This document shows, one piece after another, positions 27,944 to 37,569 of a stretch of 64,000 nucleotides of DNA (position 1 is its first letter; the number at the start of each line of letters is the position of its first letter). A program made the translations under genes and the position numbers. The DNA lies in assembly GCA_002711995.1 (NCBI GenBank), contig PASN01000001.1, positions 83,018 to 147,017 on the forward strand, written 5' to 3'. Source of the DNA: Halobacteriovoraceae bacterium. Its GTDB lineage: Bacteria > Bdellovibrionota > Bacteriovoracia > Bacteriovoracales > Bacteriovoracaceae. The notes beneath the pieces were generated by a model that saw only the letters and a list, made by a program, of their open reading frames with translations, had not been told where the DNA came from and did not search any database.

Positions 27944-28288
27944 TTACTTAGAAGCTTCGTGAATAGCTTTGAAACCTTCAAAGTCACGTGCAGCAACTTC
28001 AGCAAGCATTTTTCTGTTCAACTTGATGTCTTTGTTCTTCAAGTTGTTCATGAATCTTGAGTAAGAAGTACCAAGAGACTTAGAAGCAGCGTTGATTCTT
28101 ACGATCCAAAGTCTTCTCATATCTCTTTTAAGTAGTCTTCTACCCTTGTACATATTGTGCAAGGCTCTTTTTACAGTCTCAGCTGTAATCTTGTACTTTC
28201 TTCTTCTGTCGAAGTGAAAGCCCTTTGCCAATTTCAAAATTTTGTTTCTTCTTTGTCTGGCCTTAAAGCCACGTCTTACTCTAGACAT
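27944..28288 (-). CDS. rplT: 50S ribosomal protein L20
   Basis: This 114-residue L20 begins MSRVRRGFKARQRRNKILKL and has the conserved core (KGRRLLKRDMRRLWIVRINA, SYSRFMNNLK). L20 helps assemble the 50S subunit and in several bacteria represses its own operon through mRNA leader sites. Here it is 74 bases downstream of rpmI on the same strand and is closed by the terminator at 27888-27921. Confidence 0.97.
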   Translation of the reverse strand: MSRVRRGFKARQRRNKILKLAKGFHFDRRRKYKITAETVKRALHNMYKGRRLLKRDMRRLWIVRINAASKSLGTSYSRFMNNLKNKDIKLNRKMLAEVAARDFEGFKAIHEASK

Positions 28289-28362
28289 ATTTTATCTCCT
28301 TTAAAGAACGGCAGGGGGACAAAAGTCTCTTATTTCAACACCCTACAGTTACAACTAGTTAA

Positions 28363-28566
28363 TTATCTTCTCAAATATGGCGCGTTCTTAAGCATGTTCT
28401 CGCCATCAGTGCTGTTTAGGTAACCAGCTTTTCTAGCTTCTCTCTTGTTATCCTGCTTTTTCTTAGTCAGAATGTGTCTCAAGTTAGCTTTTTTGATCTT
28501 TACTTTACCTTTAGCAGTAACTCTAATTCTTTTCGCTACAGCTCTTCTAGTCTTCATCTTAGGCAT
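28363..28566 (-). CDS. rpmI: 50S ribosomal protein L35
   Basis: This 67-residue basic L35 begins MPKMKTRRAVAKRIRVTAKG. Position just upstream of rplT matches the usual rpmI-rplT pairing. An AGGAG ribosome-binding site precedes the ATG. In many bacteria infC lies directly before rpmI, but here a membrane-protein gene (28703-29329) intervenes. Confidence 0.96.
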   Translation of the reverse strand: MPKMKTRRAVAKRIRVTAKGKVKIKKANLRHILTKKKQDNKREARKAGYLNSTDGENMLKNAPYLRR

Positions 28567-28702
28567 ATATTTCTCCTATCAAATTAATCGAAAATTCAGA
28601 CCCTATTACCTACCATGTTAAATTCGTATGGAAAAGGCTTTTTTTAGTAAAATTGAGCTTTTAAGTCCAAATTACTATGGTCTTTGTTTATTTTGCATCC
28701 AA

Positions 28703-29329
28703 TTAGAATCTGAGCCCGAATCCCAGCCCTGGAGCATTCAAGTTGGAATTGTATATAGGAGCAAAGTTGAAAGTAACTTCTTCGCTCTTTTTAGGGCCTT
28801 TATTTAGAATAAAACCCTTCATTTCTTTATATTGCTTTTCATAGCTTGGTACACCCGCCCAAACATCCACAATTTCCCAAATTCTAAAGCCAACAAAGGC
28901 CACGGCCCCTAAATTCGCAGATCCGCAATCCCCATCAAAGCAAGATGAAATGCCTCCAGCAAAGACTGCTAACGATGCAAGCTCTCCAGCTGTGAAAATC
29001 CAGCCTTTGTGGCTCCAAGTGCCCTGAATGGCATGCCCAATACCTAGGCCTAATGGATAGGTTCCAAGCACCCCTCCAACCACGTAGCGTGTAGTTGAAA
29101 TCTCGCCTATTTCAAGGATTTCTTTTTCTTCTTCTGTTAAAGATATATTCTTTTCTCTGGCCATCTGTCTTAGTTCAAAGCCAGTTATAGGTTTTTCCTT
29201 TTCCCCATAGGAGATTTCACTTTTTTCGTAAGTGGTAGTCTCACCTTTCTTCTCTACTGCTATTTCGTTTTCCTGCGCCATTGCAGATAGTGAAAACAAC
29301 AACGCGACATTCAGTGCTAAAAACTTCAT
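28703..29329 (-). CDS. Predicted envelope protein of unknown function between infC and rpmI
   Basis: This 208-residue protein has a signal peptide MKFLALNVALLFSLSAMAQ. An acidic region (about 21-75) is followed by hydrophobic segments with Gly-rich motifs, VVGGVLGTYPLGLGIGHAI (about 82-101) and WIFTAGELASLAVFAGGISS. A possible disulfide pair occurs in SCFDGDC. The C-terminal residues (NSNLNAPGLGFGLRF) look like an outer-membrane C-terminal strand ending in Phe. No family was recognised. It interrupts the usual infC-rpmI-rplT order. A GGAG-like ribosome-binding site lies upstream. Confidence 0.72.
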   Translation of the reverse strand: MKFLALNVALLFSLSAMAQENEIAVEKKGETTTYEKSEISYGEKEKPITGFELRQMAREKNISLTEEEKEILEIGEISTTRYVVGGVLGTYPLGLGIGHAIQGTWSHKGWIFTAGELASLAVFAGGISSCFDGDCGSANLGAVAFVGFRIWEIVDVWAGVPSYEKQYKEMKGFILNKGPKKSEEVTFNFAPIYNSNLNAPGLGFGLRF

Positions 29330-29479
29330 TAAAACTCCTCTAAAAATATTTGAATAAAAAGTATAAGGTATAAATTCGTCAGGAGTAAGAAATAACTTAA
29401 TTTAATACACTCAAAAGAATGATTGTGCCGATTAAAGTTTTAAAGCTTTATTAATATTTGTTTGTGATTTGTGGGTATG

Positions 29480-29514
29480 ACCTTTTCGTCGCCTTTAGAG
29501 AGCAACGAAAAGGT
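29480..29514 (-). terminator. Hairpin downstream of infC
   Basis: A perfect 10-bp stem ACCTTTTCGT / ACGAAAAGGT (29480-29489 and 29505-29514) encloses a 15-base loop with two more possible pairs. It follows the infC stop. No U-run follows on the minus strand, so it may be a pause, a processing site or a weak terminator. Confidence 0.5.
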
Positions 29515-29526
29515 TTAGATTGAAAT

Positions 29527-30084
29527 TTATTTCTTTTTAGATGGAGCAAGCATGGCGATCGCCCTATTGCCCATCATTTTTACTGGTGATTCAACGCTTG
29601 CGTCAGTCTCATCCACCACGCCTTTGATGATTTCGTTGAATTTGCCTAATCCAATCTCTTTGTGGGCCATTTCTCTACCACGAAATTGCATTAACATTTT
29701 AACTTTATCACCCTGGCCTAAGAACTTATGCACTTTCTTTAGCTTTGTTTCAAGGTCATGAATATCAATAGCCGGACGAAACTTAACTTCTTTAACGTTA
29801 ATGGTAACTTGCTTCTTCTTCGCCTCAGCCGCTTTCTTTTGCTGCTGATATTTAAACTTTCCGTAATCAATTAGTTTAACTACAGGAGGTTTAGCGTTTG
29901 GAGACACCTCTACTAGATCTAAACCTTGCTCATCAGCGATCTCGGCAGCTTTTTGAATTCCAACCACTCCATATTGATCACCGTTATCCCCAATAAGTCT
30001 TACTTCGGGAACTTTGATTTGTTCGTTTACTCTAGGACCTGACGGTTTACGGGGCTGAAACCCGCTTCTCTTTTTTGCGCTAAT
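29527..30084 (-). CDS. infC: Translation initiation factor IF-3 (ATT start)
   Basis: The protein of about 185 residues matches IF-3, which blocks 30S-50S joining and checks initiator tRNA. The N-terminal domain PRVNEQIKVPEVRLIGDNGD begins upstream of the first ATG-type start. No ATG, GTG or TTG fits the full-length N-terminus. An ATT at 30084, 6 bases after GGAGG, starts the protein ISAKKRSGFQPRKPSGPR. The nearby ATG, in another frame, stops after 5 codons. E. coli infC also uses AUU and autoregulates through it. Calling it at 29967 would lose 39 residues. Confidence 0.93.
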   Translation of the reverse strand: MSAKKRSGFQPRKPSGPRVNEQIKVPEVRLIGDNGDQYGVVGIQKAAEIADEQGLDLVEVSPNAKPPVVKLIDYGKFKYQQQKKAAEAKKKQVTINVKEVKFRPAIDIHDLETKLKKVHKFLGQGDKVKMLMQFRGREMAHKEIGLGKFNEIIKGVVDETDASVESPVKMMGNRAIAMLAPSKKK

Positions 30085-30212
30085 AACGTGCCTCCATTTT
30101 TAGTTATTTTGATACGTTGTAACATTACCGAAATTAAATTCCAACGTAAATTTAAATACATATATTATTCTTGCCCGTGTCTAACAGGCACCTACATATT
30201 TTGGCCTAGGCC

Positions 30213-30608
30213 TTAATTAAATTGTAGAACGGGCGCGTCAAAATGTTGAATATCAAATATGAATCTATGCAACTTCTTCAGCTCAACTTCTTCAATTTCT
30301 TTAACCAACTCAAGCAAGTCCTTGAAGTTTAAGGCTTTTTTAGGAGAAATCATTTCAAAAACTTCTTGCGAGTTTTGCTCCTTAAACGCCAAACCTTCAG
30401 AGAGCTCCGTTGGGTACCCGGCAATTTCTCTCCCTATCAAGGCCTGATCACCTTTAATTTGAACTATAAGCTTCTTGTCCACCGGCTCAACTTGTCGTGA
30501 GAGCGACAAGTAGCGATCCACAGTCGAGGACGCCTTGGATAAATCAACCTGCGCGATGTCTTTTTTGATGTATAGGAATCTCGAGTTGCCCAACTGTGTT
30601 TTTTTCAT
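30213..30608 (-). CDS. Conserved-looking hypothetical protein downstream of plsB
   Basis: This 131-residue protein has no signal peptide, transmembrane helix or recognised domain. The sequence is mixed alpha/beta, with a Lys/Glu-rich helix near the C-terminus (FKDLLELVKEIEEVELKKLH). Its ATG lies right at the plsB stop, so it is translationally coupled to it and may act with membrane lipid synthesis. That link is only genomic context. Confidence 0.72.
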   Translation of the reverse strand: MKKTQLGNSRFLYIKKDIAQVDLSKASSTVDRYLSLSRQVEPVDKKLIVQIKGDQALIGREIAGYPTELSEGLAFKEQNSQEVFEMISPKKALNFKDLLELVKEIEEVELKKLHRFIFDIQHFDAPVLQFN

Positions 30609-32387
30609 CTACCTGCCAAATTTTAAATTGATCGCCACTTGATCGTTAACATCTCTTGCAAATCTTTCAATTAAAGCGCCAACCGCTTCCATATCCTCTA
30701 CCGCGTATTTTGAGTCGAGCTTGGTTATAACTCCCAGATTCATAAGGTAATTCAAACTTCCCTTCATCACCGGCACGTTAAAACTTTCTGGATACTTCAC
30801 CACTCGCCCGTGCTCAATTTCCATTTCAAACAGCTCTTTGGCAACTTGAAGAAACTGATCCTCAGTAAACTCTTCTTTGTCGATGTACTTTATCGTTGTG
30901 GCGGCAATAAAGTACGCCTCATAGATGTAGCTAAAAGCTGTGGAGAATCTTCTCACCTTGCTGGCAATCGCATAAAGTTTTTCAGGTGGAAAGTTTAAAG
31001 CGTCATTAAGAGAATCAATTTTCTCGCCAGTGGCGTATTCAACAATCCTGCTCGCCTGCTTGATCATCTCCTTCACTGTTGGAAGGTAGAACTCGTATTT
31101 AAGCTCTTTTCTTTTAGTCACTAGGTATCTGCTGAGCTGAGCTTCAGTTTTGATATTTCCATTGAAGATATTAAACCAAGTCGCATTCACAATGCCCGCC
31201 ACAATAAAGTGGTGAAGGATCATGTTTTTATGGAAAAGAAGATGGGTTCTACTGTTTTCATTGATTGAATAGAATACCTGGTTTAACTTTTCACGCTTAA
31301 TCAACTTCACTTTTTTATTATTGATAAACATGTCCATGGCAGTCTTTAGAGATTGGCCGTGCGTTTCTCCCTTTAAAGACTTTGTCACTGGAATTCCCAT
31401 GTAATCACAGTATTCCACAACGTCTTTAGATCTCTCTTCAATTTGTTTCCAGGTCATGGCCCCCTGGGGATCATCAAGCATGACAAGAGTTAGAAGTGAT
31501 GTTGGAGTGACAGGCATCCCTTTGCCAACGGCCCTAAAACATTCAAATGCAAGGCTTTGGGTCTTTTCTTTTAGATCCTCATCGTATTTGTCGACGACAA
31601 TCCCCTCTCCAAACCTAACATGAACAGTTCCCAGTTTTTTATTGGCAAGTTTAACAAGCTTTAATAGCTGAGTTGGTTTTTCTTTTTCCTTCTTGGCGCC
31701 GCTAAGCTCTTTAGCGTGAGCTCGCTCTTCTGGGATCATCTCATGCGCGAGGGACACAGGAATAAACATAAGCGGCTTGGAGTTTGCTCCAAACTTTGTG
31801 TGGGCATCCAGCAGCATTGAAAATAAACCAAACCTTGGAGAAAGAAGCTTCCCACTACGTGTCCTTCCTCCTTCGAAGAAGAATTCCACAACCTTGTCTG
31901 ATTTTAAAAGGTGGTAGATATATCCTTGAAAGGCGATTTTATATAGATGATTGGTGAACTTCCTTCTAATAAAGAAGGCCCCACACCTTTTAAAGAAAGG
32001 CCCGATCGGAAAAATGTTTAGATTAATTCCGGCCGCAATATAAACAGGCATTCTAAAATATGTGAATAGAATGTACTGCAAGGCCAAGTAATCAGCGTGG
32101 GATTGATGGTTTGGAACCAGAATCAAGTGATACTTCTTTTGAAGCTCCTTGATGTCAAAACCTTCAGGCAACTCCAAGTTAACACCGTCATAGAGGCGAA
32201 GGAAAGTTTTATCAATGAACTTTGCCCCCGCTCCAACTAAACCAAACCGATAGTCGCCTTTTATCTCGTCGACATACTTTATAATTTTATCTCTATCTTG
32301 AGGATGATCGGCCAAGTGTGTTTTTACTTTCTCAAAGGAAAGCACCGATTTATAAACTTCCTTGGCCTCTTTGCTTAATTTTATCAT
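30609..32387 (-). CDS. plsB: Glycerol-3-phosphate/DHAP acyltransferase (PlsB family)
   Basis: This 592-residue acyltransferase should transfer an acyl chain to sn-glycerol-3-phosphate, the first step of phospholipid synthesis. It has motif I NHQSHADYLAL (the HX4D catalytic site), motif II GAFFIRR, motif III FFEGGRTRSGKLL and motif IV FIPVSLAHE. It is shorter than E. coli PlsB (about 800 residues). There are no clear signal or multiple transmembrane segments, so it is likely peripheral at the inner membrane. It lies between the guaC-like gene and a coupled small gene. Confidence 0.92.
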   Translation of the reverse strand: MIKLSKEAKEVYKSVLSFEKVKTHLADHPQDRDKIIKYVDEIKGDYRFGLVGAGAKFIDKTFLRLYDGVNLELPEGFDIKELQKKYHLILVPNHQSHADYLALQYILFTYFRMPVYIAAGINLNIFPIGPFFKRCGAFFIRRKFTNHLYKIAFQGYIYHLLKSDKVVEFFFEGGRTRSGKLLSPRFGLFSMLLDAHTKFGANSKPLMFIPVSLAHEMIPEERAHAKELSGAKKEKEKPTQLLKLVKLANKKLGTVHVRFGEGIVVDKYDEDLKEKTQSLAFECFRAVGKGMPVTPTSLLTLVMLDDPQGAMTWKQIEERSKDVVEYCDYMGIPVTKSLKGETHGQSLKTAMDMFINNKKVKLIKREKLNQVFYSINENSRTHLLFHKNMILHHFIVAGIVNATWFNIFNGNIKTEAQLSRYLVTKRKELKYEFYLPTVKEMIKQASRIVEYATGEKIDSLNDALNFPPEKLYAIASKVRRFSTAFSYIYEAYFIAATTIKYIDKEEFTEDQFLQVAKELFEMEIEHGRVVKYPESFNVPVMKGSLNYLMNLGVITKLDSKYAVEDMEAVGALIERFARDVNDQVAINLKFGR

Positions 32388-32432
32388 CCCCTGACCATAC
32401 CAGAATTATGATAAAAACAAAATCTATAGTGT

Positions 32433-33491
32433 TTAACTCATCCCATGCGGCCTGGATTCAACCATTCCTGAGGATGACATTTCCATAAAAAGAGCGTTTT
32501 TATTAATCTCTGGCAGAGTTTTAGCGTTGAGATAAGTCATCCCACTTCTCAAACCTCCAGCTAGCTCGCCCACCACGTGCTCAACTGGCCCTTTAATTGT
32601 GATCATTCTTGACTCACCTTCCGCCGCCATACCTTTTTGCATGTTTCCTCGCCAAGAGACTTGAGCGTCTTTGCTGGCCATTCCTCTATACTTCTTCATC
32701 CCGCCTTTGATCTCACCTGGAGTCTCTAGACAGCCGGCAAGCATAGAACCAAGCATTACGGTTTCAGCTCCTGCAGCCAAAGCTTTAACAATGTCTCCAC
32801 TTGTCTTGATCCCACCGTCGGCGATAACTGGGATATCGTGCTTTCTCGCTTCTAGCACACACAGCGCCACCGCACTCAGTTGTGGCACTCCACAGCCTGT
32901 AATAATTCTTGTCGTGCACATGGAGCCTGGCCCAATGCCAACTTTTACCGCATCCGCTCCCGCATCAATTAATCTTTTTACACCGTCAGGCATTGCCACA
33001 TTTCCTGCAATCACATCAATATGTGGGTGAGTCTTTTTTATGTATTCCATTGTTTCAAGCATCATCACCGAGTCACCGTGGGCGATATCAACGGTAAGAA
33101 TCTCAACACCAGCATCCGCCAACATGTCTGCTCTTCTCATCCCCTCTTCCTTAACTCCAACAGAAGCCGAAATTAAAAGCTCAGGGTGTTCGCTTTTTTG
33201 ATCAACGAGCCATTTAATTTGTTCTACTTGTTCTTGCGCGGTGATAAATCTATGCAAAATTCCCATCCCGCCAAGCTTTGCCATACCTAGCGCCATATCT
33301 TTTTCGGTAACGGTGTCCATATTGGATGAGATAAAAGGGGCGTTTAATGTATGGTTCTTAGTAACTCTAGTGGTTAAATTAGGCATTGTTCGAGAAGTGA
33401 TCTCGCAATGGCGCGGCATAAGAAGAACATCATCATAAGTAAGGCCGGTTTGTCTTTCCAGGATTTGGTTTGCATCAAACATTAAACTCAT
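32433..33491 (-). CDS. guaC: GMP reductase (or CBS-less IMP dehydrogenase)
   Basis: This 352-residue TIM-barrel NAD(P)-dependent purine enzyme has the catalytic loop [20 protein letters not shown]. It lacks CBS domains, so its length matches GMP reductase (about 346) and not IMP dehydrogenase (about 490). The C-terminal region [18 protein letters not shown] resembles GMP reductase, and the IMP dehydrogenase Arg-Tyr dyad is absent. Features in [19 protein letters not shown] are more IMP-dehydrogenase-like. GMP reductase (GMP to IMP) is the better call; the other is possible. A GGGG-type ribosome-binding site precedes the ATG. Confidence 0.82.
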   Translation of the reverse strand: MSLMFDANQILERQTGLTYDDVLLMPRHCEITSRTMPNLTTRVTKNHTLNAPFISSNMDTVTEKDMALGMAKLGGMGILHRFITAQEQVEQIKWLVDQKSEHPELLISASVGVKEEGMRRADMLADAGVEILTVDIAHGDSVMMLETMEYIKKTHPHIDVIAGNVAMPDGVKRLIDAGADAVKVGIGPGSMCTTRIITGCGVPQLSAVALCVLEARKHDIPVIADGGIKTSGDIVKALAAGAETVMLGSMLAGCLETPGEIKGGMKKYRGMASKDAQVSWRGNMQKGMAAEGESRMITIKGPVEHVVGELAGGLRSGMTYLNAKTLPEINKNALFMEMSSSGMVESRPHGMS

Positions 33492-33587
33492 AGTTACCCC
33501 TTGATTGTGTTTTGGTTAACTAAAGTCTAACGTTGCGTTTTTCATTTGGGAGGCCATTTTTGAATAAATTGGCCTGTGCGCCACAGC

Positions 33588-34232
33588 TTATCTTTCCTCG
33601 TGTTCCTTTAGAACCCTTTCGATTTCGCCGTCAACGAATGCTCGAGCTTTGGCATACTCTTCTTTGTATTCTGCGTGCACTTTATCAAATCTTTCTTTTA
33701 CACGGGCCTGGGCCTGCTCGTCTTTTATAGAAGAGACACCCTCCTCGCTCTCTAGACCTTCTATTAGGTTGCCAGAGAATTTTTCGGCCCCTTCCAAAAA
33801 GTCTCTTAGTGAAGAAAGATAGCCTGAGTACATCTTCTTAATTCCAAAGAACCTCTTGTAAGAATTCTTAATGGCAAGATTGTTTATCTCAAGATAGTTA
33901 ATCGCGTATTCGATATCTCTAACTTTTTCGGTTTCAAACAAGGTTGTGGTCTGCTTGTCATCATCCATGAAGTTAAAGGCAAGTTTTAGCCCAAAACTAA
34001 TACCAGTGATGCCACTTTGCTCTATAAGCTCCTCAAACTCCTCATAAAAACATGGGTAGTAATAGGAGCCTTTTGCGTCAGGACACTCTTCAACAATCTC
34101 CTCATAATCCAGCTCATCGCTGTAGTCCCATACGAGGTGTAAATCGTGATGATTCTGGTAGTAGAAAAAGCCCATTATACAAAGGCCAAGGCCTCCAAAA
34201 ATTAGAAAGATGTATTTTAAATAACGAATCAT
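33588..34232 (-). CDS. Membrane-anchored protein of unknown function
   Basis: This 214-residue protein has one N-terminal transmembrane helix (YIFLIFGGLGLCIMGFFYY, about 6-24) with a largely acidic, helical remainder. Four cysteines are present: one in the transmembrane segment at residue 18 and two in the loop EECPDAKGSYYYPCFYEEF, which could form a disulfide if extracytoplasmic. The C-terminal part is a long Lys/Glu/Ala helix (about 160-214). It overlaps gshA by 4 bases, so it is co-transcribed with it. No domain was recognised. Confidence 0.72.
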   Translation of the reverse strand: MIRYLKYIFLIFGGLGLCIMGFFYYQNHHDLHLVWDYSDELDYEEIVEECPDAKGSYYYPCFYEEFEELIEQSGITGISFGLKLAFNFMDDDKQTTTLFETEKVRDIEYAINYLEINNLAIKNSYKRFFGIKKMYSGYLSSLRDFLEGAEKFSGNLIEGLESEEGVSSIKDEQAQARVKERFDKVHAEYKEEYAKARAFVDGEIERVLKEHEER

Positions 34233-35791
34233 GGATAATCTTTTATATTAATTTTCTCGAAGTATTTTGTTAGAAAGTTATCAAAATTGTCAGCATCTTG
34301 CCCAACAATTTCTTTTTCCTCAATATGTGACTTTTCAACAAGCTCAAGCCATGCGTCTTCTCTTTCAAGAGGTCTTTTTAAAAGTTCATCCTTATGTTTT
34401 TTAGCAAGCTCAAACATTGCATCAACAAAGGATGTATCCTCATCAATCAAGGAGAGCACTCTTGCTGAGAAAAGCTCTTCAGGATTTTCGACTTTGGCGA
34501 TTTGCTCTTTCACGCCATCTCCATAATATGAAGACAATTTTTCATCGCCGCTTATAAATTTGTCAATGCTCTCGAGCAATTGTTTAGCGGCAGTGTGAAC
34601 CAAAACTTGGTCATCACCGAAGCTCAACTTAGCTTCAGGATTTCTTCCATCTTCAACCACAAGCTTGAAGTTGTTTGTGATTTCATCGCACTCTTTAGAA
34701 GAGATCTCAGGACTTTCATCGAGCATGCAATAAGTTAAAAATGCCTGTAAAAACTTAACCTCTTCCTCATTTATTCCTTCCGCCACAAATGGATTCAGGT
34801 CTAAAAGCCTTACTTCAATATACTCAACCCCGTGGGCGTGCAATGCTTGAAGGGCACTTTCACCTGAGCGAGCGGTACGCTTTGGTCTCAAAGGAGAATA
34901 GAACTCGTTGTCTATTTGCAGTAGGTTCGCATTCAGCTGGCGATACTCATCGCCCACCTTCACGCCAATTTTCTCATAAGGAGCAAAAGGGCGCTTTCTT
35001 GCCGACTCCAACGTTTTTACATATGTGTCGAGCTGATTGTAGCAAACTGAAATATCTTCTTGGGCGGTACTGGTGTAGCCGAGGCCGCCCATTCTTAAAC
35101 TTGTCGCGTACTTCTTTCCATAAGTGTCCTTTCCAAGCTTGTCCAGGGCGTGAATTTTTCCTTCCAAAAACTTTTCATCAACCACAGGTGATGATCCAAA
35201 AAGATACAGTAGAAGCCAGCTATGTCTTCTAAAGTTTCTGATCATTTTGAAGTACATCGCGTTGGTGAACTCTACAAGCTCTACTTCACTTGCGAGTTCT
35301 TGGTGAAGTTTGGAAATCAAGCTTCTGCTTATTGAAAAGTTAAAATGCATTCCTGCGATGGACTGCATGGAGCGTCCATATCTGTATCCCAACCCCATCC
35401 GATAAAGGGTTTTAAGCTTTCCAACATTGGATTCTCCAAAGGAGGCAATTGGGATTTCTTTATCACCGGCCAGGTAGCAAGGCATGCTTGCAGGCCAGAT
35501 ATACTCGCTGTCCATGTGCTTTAAAGCAAAAGCTTGAATATCTGCGATAAAATCTAGAAGTTCTTTATTATTTGTAAAAACCGGAGACACAAACTCCAAA
35601 AGGTTTTCAGCATAGTCAGTTGTAATGTAAGGATGAGTGAGCTTATGTCCTAGTTTTTCGGAGTGCTCTCTTTTCGAGGCGTATTTGTCCTCCCCCACTC
35701 TAAGACCTTCTTTCTCCACACCTTGATGAAACTCAAGAAGGTCATCACTATTTTCTTTGGCCTTGGAAAGAAGATTGTCCGTTATAATCAT
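34229..35791 (-). CDS. gshA: Glutamate-cysteine ligase
   Basis: This 520-residue GshA of the proteobacterial type makes gamma-glutamylcysteine, the first step of glutathione synthesis. Conserved motifs are EKEGLRVGEDKYASK (near 26-40), ENLLEFVSPVF, GMHFNFSIS (about 145-153) and the loop LRMGGLGYTST. Its length equals E. coli GshA (518). gshB is not in the window. It is coupled to the Na/Pi cotransporter gene upstream by a 4-base overlap, suggesting a single operon. Confidence 0.95.
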   Translation of the reverse strand: MIITDNLLSKAKENSDDLLEFHQGVEKEGLRVGEDKYASKREHSEKLGHKLTHPYITTDYAENLLEFVSPVFTNNKELLDFIADIQAFALKHMDSEYIWPASMPCYLAGDKEIPIASFGESNVGKLKTLYRMGLGYRYGRSMQSIAGMHFNFSISRSLISKLHQELASEVELVEFTNAMYFKMIRNFRRHSWLLLYLFGSSPVVDEKFLEGKIHALDKLGKDTYGKKYATSLRMGGLGYTSTAQEDISVCYNQLDTYVKTLESARKRPFAPYEKIGVKVGDEYRQLNANLLQIDNEFYSPLRPKRTARSGESALQALHAHGVEYIEVRLLDLNPFVAEGINEEEVKFLQAFLTYCMLDESPEISSKECDEITNNFKLVVEDGRNPEAKLSFGDDQVLVHTAAKQLLESIDKFISGDEKLSSYYGDGVKEQIAKVENPEELFSARVLSLIDEDTSFVDAMFELAKKHKDELLKRPLEREDAWLELVEKSHIEEKEIVGQDADNFDNFLTKYFEKINIKDYP

Positions 35792-37464
35792 TCTACACTC
35801 TTTATTGGCTTGGGCATTGCCACCGCCTCTGCAACGTTTAGCGCATGTGCCCTTATTTTTCTAAGGGCCACAACCATATCAGAGTAAGTTAGAGCTGATA
35901 ACGGTTCATAGTCACCTTTTGAAACTCTGTCTAAGTGTCTGTCTCGAATGTCATCCGCCCAAACTCTTAATTCCTCAGACTTTTTTATGATTTGATCTGG
36001 GTCCACCCTATCAGCACTGTAAATTCCTTCAGCGCAAATTTGAAAGAAGGACCAAACTTCTTCCATAAACTTTTTATACTCGTCAATTGTCGGTCCAGTT
36101 TGAGGGTCATTCTTAAATCTGGCCTTATAGTTTACGATTCTCTCAAGATAGTCTGCAATTGACTCAAACTCATCCGCAACTTTGATCATGGCCTGAGAAT
36201 GTCTCGATTGATCAGCGGACATTGGTCTTTCCATAACTTTGCACAGGAAGAGAGTCACCTCTTTTTGGATGTTGTCCGTGATTCTTTCGTAATCCCTTGC
36301 CTTGGCAAGCTTCTTAGGATCTTTATCTTTAAGATACTCTTTTGTAACACTGTACATTCTCTCAAGGATATCTTTCATTTTTCTAACTTCAGTATCGGCC
36401 TGAATAATTGCAGTGGCAGGAAGAATATCACTCGACTCTCCAATAAGAACGAGTTTAGGAGTTTCCTTGACAGCTTTGTCTGGAGTGATTCTTTTAACGA
36501 GGTTGGCCAAATGTCCAAGAAAAGGTAGGAACGCAAGGCTGGCCCCGACATTAAATACAGTGTGGGATGCAGCAATGTGAGCAGCGATCTGAGGCTTGGA
36601 TCCATCTTCGGCAACAGTGTCTGCCATTCCAGGTATCAACCACTCAATAAACTCAACATAGATTGGGAATATAGACATCATGAGAACAACGCCTAAAGTA
36701 TTGAAAATTGCGTGTGCTCTTGCTGCTCTTTTAGCATTTACACTAGCTCCAACAGAGGCCAATAGTGCCGTAATAGTCGTTCCAATGTTTTCTCCCATAA
36801 CGAGAGCTGCTGCTGTTGGGAATCCAATAACCCCAGAAGTTGCAAGTGCCATTGTAATCCCAAGCATTGCTGAGGAGGATTGAATAATCATAGTCAACAA
36901 GCAACCAGTGATTACCGAAGCTATATAGCTTGGATAATCGTTGCCTGAGAAGTAGCTAATCATATTTAAGAAGTCTGGATCGTTTCTTAGAGGCTTAAAC
37001 GCCCCACTCATAAACTCTAGGCCGGTAAAGACCATCCCCACGCCAAACAAGGCCTTTCCGGCACTTTGAAACTTTGGGGTTTTCGAAAATAGAGCTGGGA
37101 ATATACCTAAACCGATGAGCAAGAGTCCGTATTTTCCTATTTTAATAGAGATAATCCAGCCGGTTACCGTTGTACCTATGTTCGAGCCAAAGATCACCCC
37201 AATTGCCTGGGTTAGCTGCATTAGTCCCGCGTTTACAAAACCAACAACCATTACCGTGGTAACAGATGAGCTTTGCACAATCATTGTTACGATCATCCCG
37301 ACAACCACGGCCAGGTATCTATTGGAAGTTAGTGAGTTAATTACCTTGGTAATTACATCACTTGCGGCCTGCTGTAGCGCATCTGACATGGTCCTCATTC
37401 CATAGAAGAAGATCCCTAGTCCACCCAAAAGGGTGTAAATTATTTGAAATGTACTCATAGACAT
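35788..37464 (-). CDS. Sodium-dependent phosphate cotransporter (Na/Pi, NptA family)
   Basis: This 558-residue inner-membrane protein has two repeated transporter halves containing the signature VQSSSVTTVMVVGFVNAG (first) and IIQSSSAMLGITMALA (second), each followed by a GSNIGTTVTG or GENIGTTITA loop. Nine or ten transmembrane segments lie in residues 8-330, and a PhoU-like helical cytoplasmic domain (about 355-550) completes it. It imports or exports phosphate with sodium. The start at 37464 is unopposed. The gene is divergent from hemA. Confidence 0.93.
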   Translation of the reverse strand: MSMSTFQIIYTLLGGLGIFFYGMRTMSDALQQAASDVITKVINSLTSNRYLAVVVGMIVTMIVQSSSVTTVMVVGFVNAGLMQLTQAIGVIFGSNIGTTVTGWIISIKIGKYGLLLIGLGIFPALFSKTPKFQSAGKALFGVGMVFTGLEFMSGAFKPLRNDPDFLNMISYFSGNDYPSYIASVITGCLLTMIIQSSSAMLGITMALATSGVIGFPTAAALVMGENIGTTITALLASVGASVNAKRAARAHAIFNTLGVVLMMSIFPIYVEFIEWLIPGMADTVAEDGSKPQIAAHIAASHTVFNVGASLAFLPFLGHLANLVKRITPDKAVKETPKLVLIGESSDILPATAIIQADTEVRKMKDILERMYSVTKEYLKDKDPKKLAKARDYERITDNIQKEVTLFLCKVMERPMSADQSRHSQAMIKVADEFESIADYLERIVNYKARFKNDPQTGPTIDEYKKFMEEVWSFFQICAEGIYSADRVDPDQIIKKSEELRVWADDIRDRHLDRVSKGDYEPLSALTYSDMVVALRKIRAHALNVAEAVAMPKPIKSVE

Positions 37465-37569
37465 CCTTGCTTGACTGTTTTACATAAGTTTGGCGCAATA
37501 TTAACCGAAACTTAAGATTATGTGAAACGCAGAATGCGAAAATGAAAAAATACCACACCGCACAAAAAA

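Noticed and set aside
32671-33030. A 119-codon plus-strand ORF inside the guaC-like gene
   Set aside because: Antisense to conserved catalytic motifs, with low-complexity Pro/Ala composition typical of shadow frames.
34789-35232. A 147-codon plus-strand ORF inside gshA
   Set aside because: Antisense to a well-conserved glutamate-cysteine ligase, with no ribosome-binding site.
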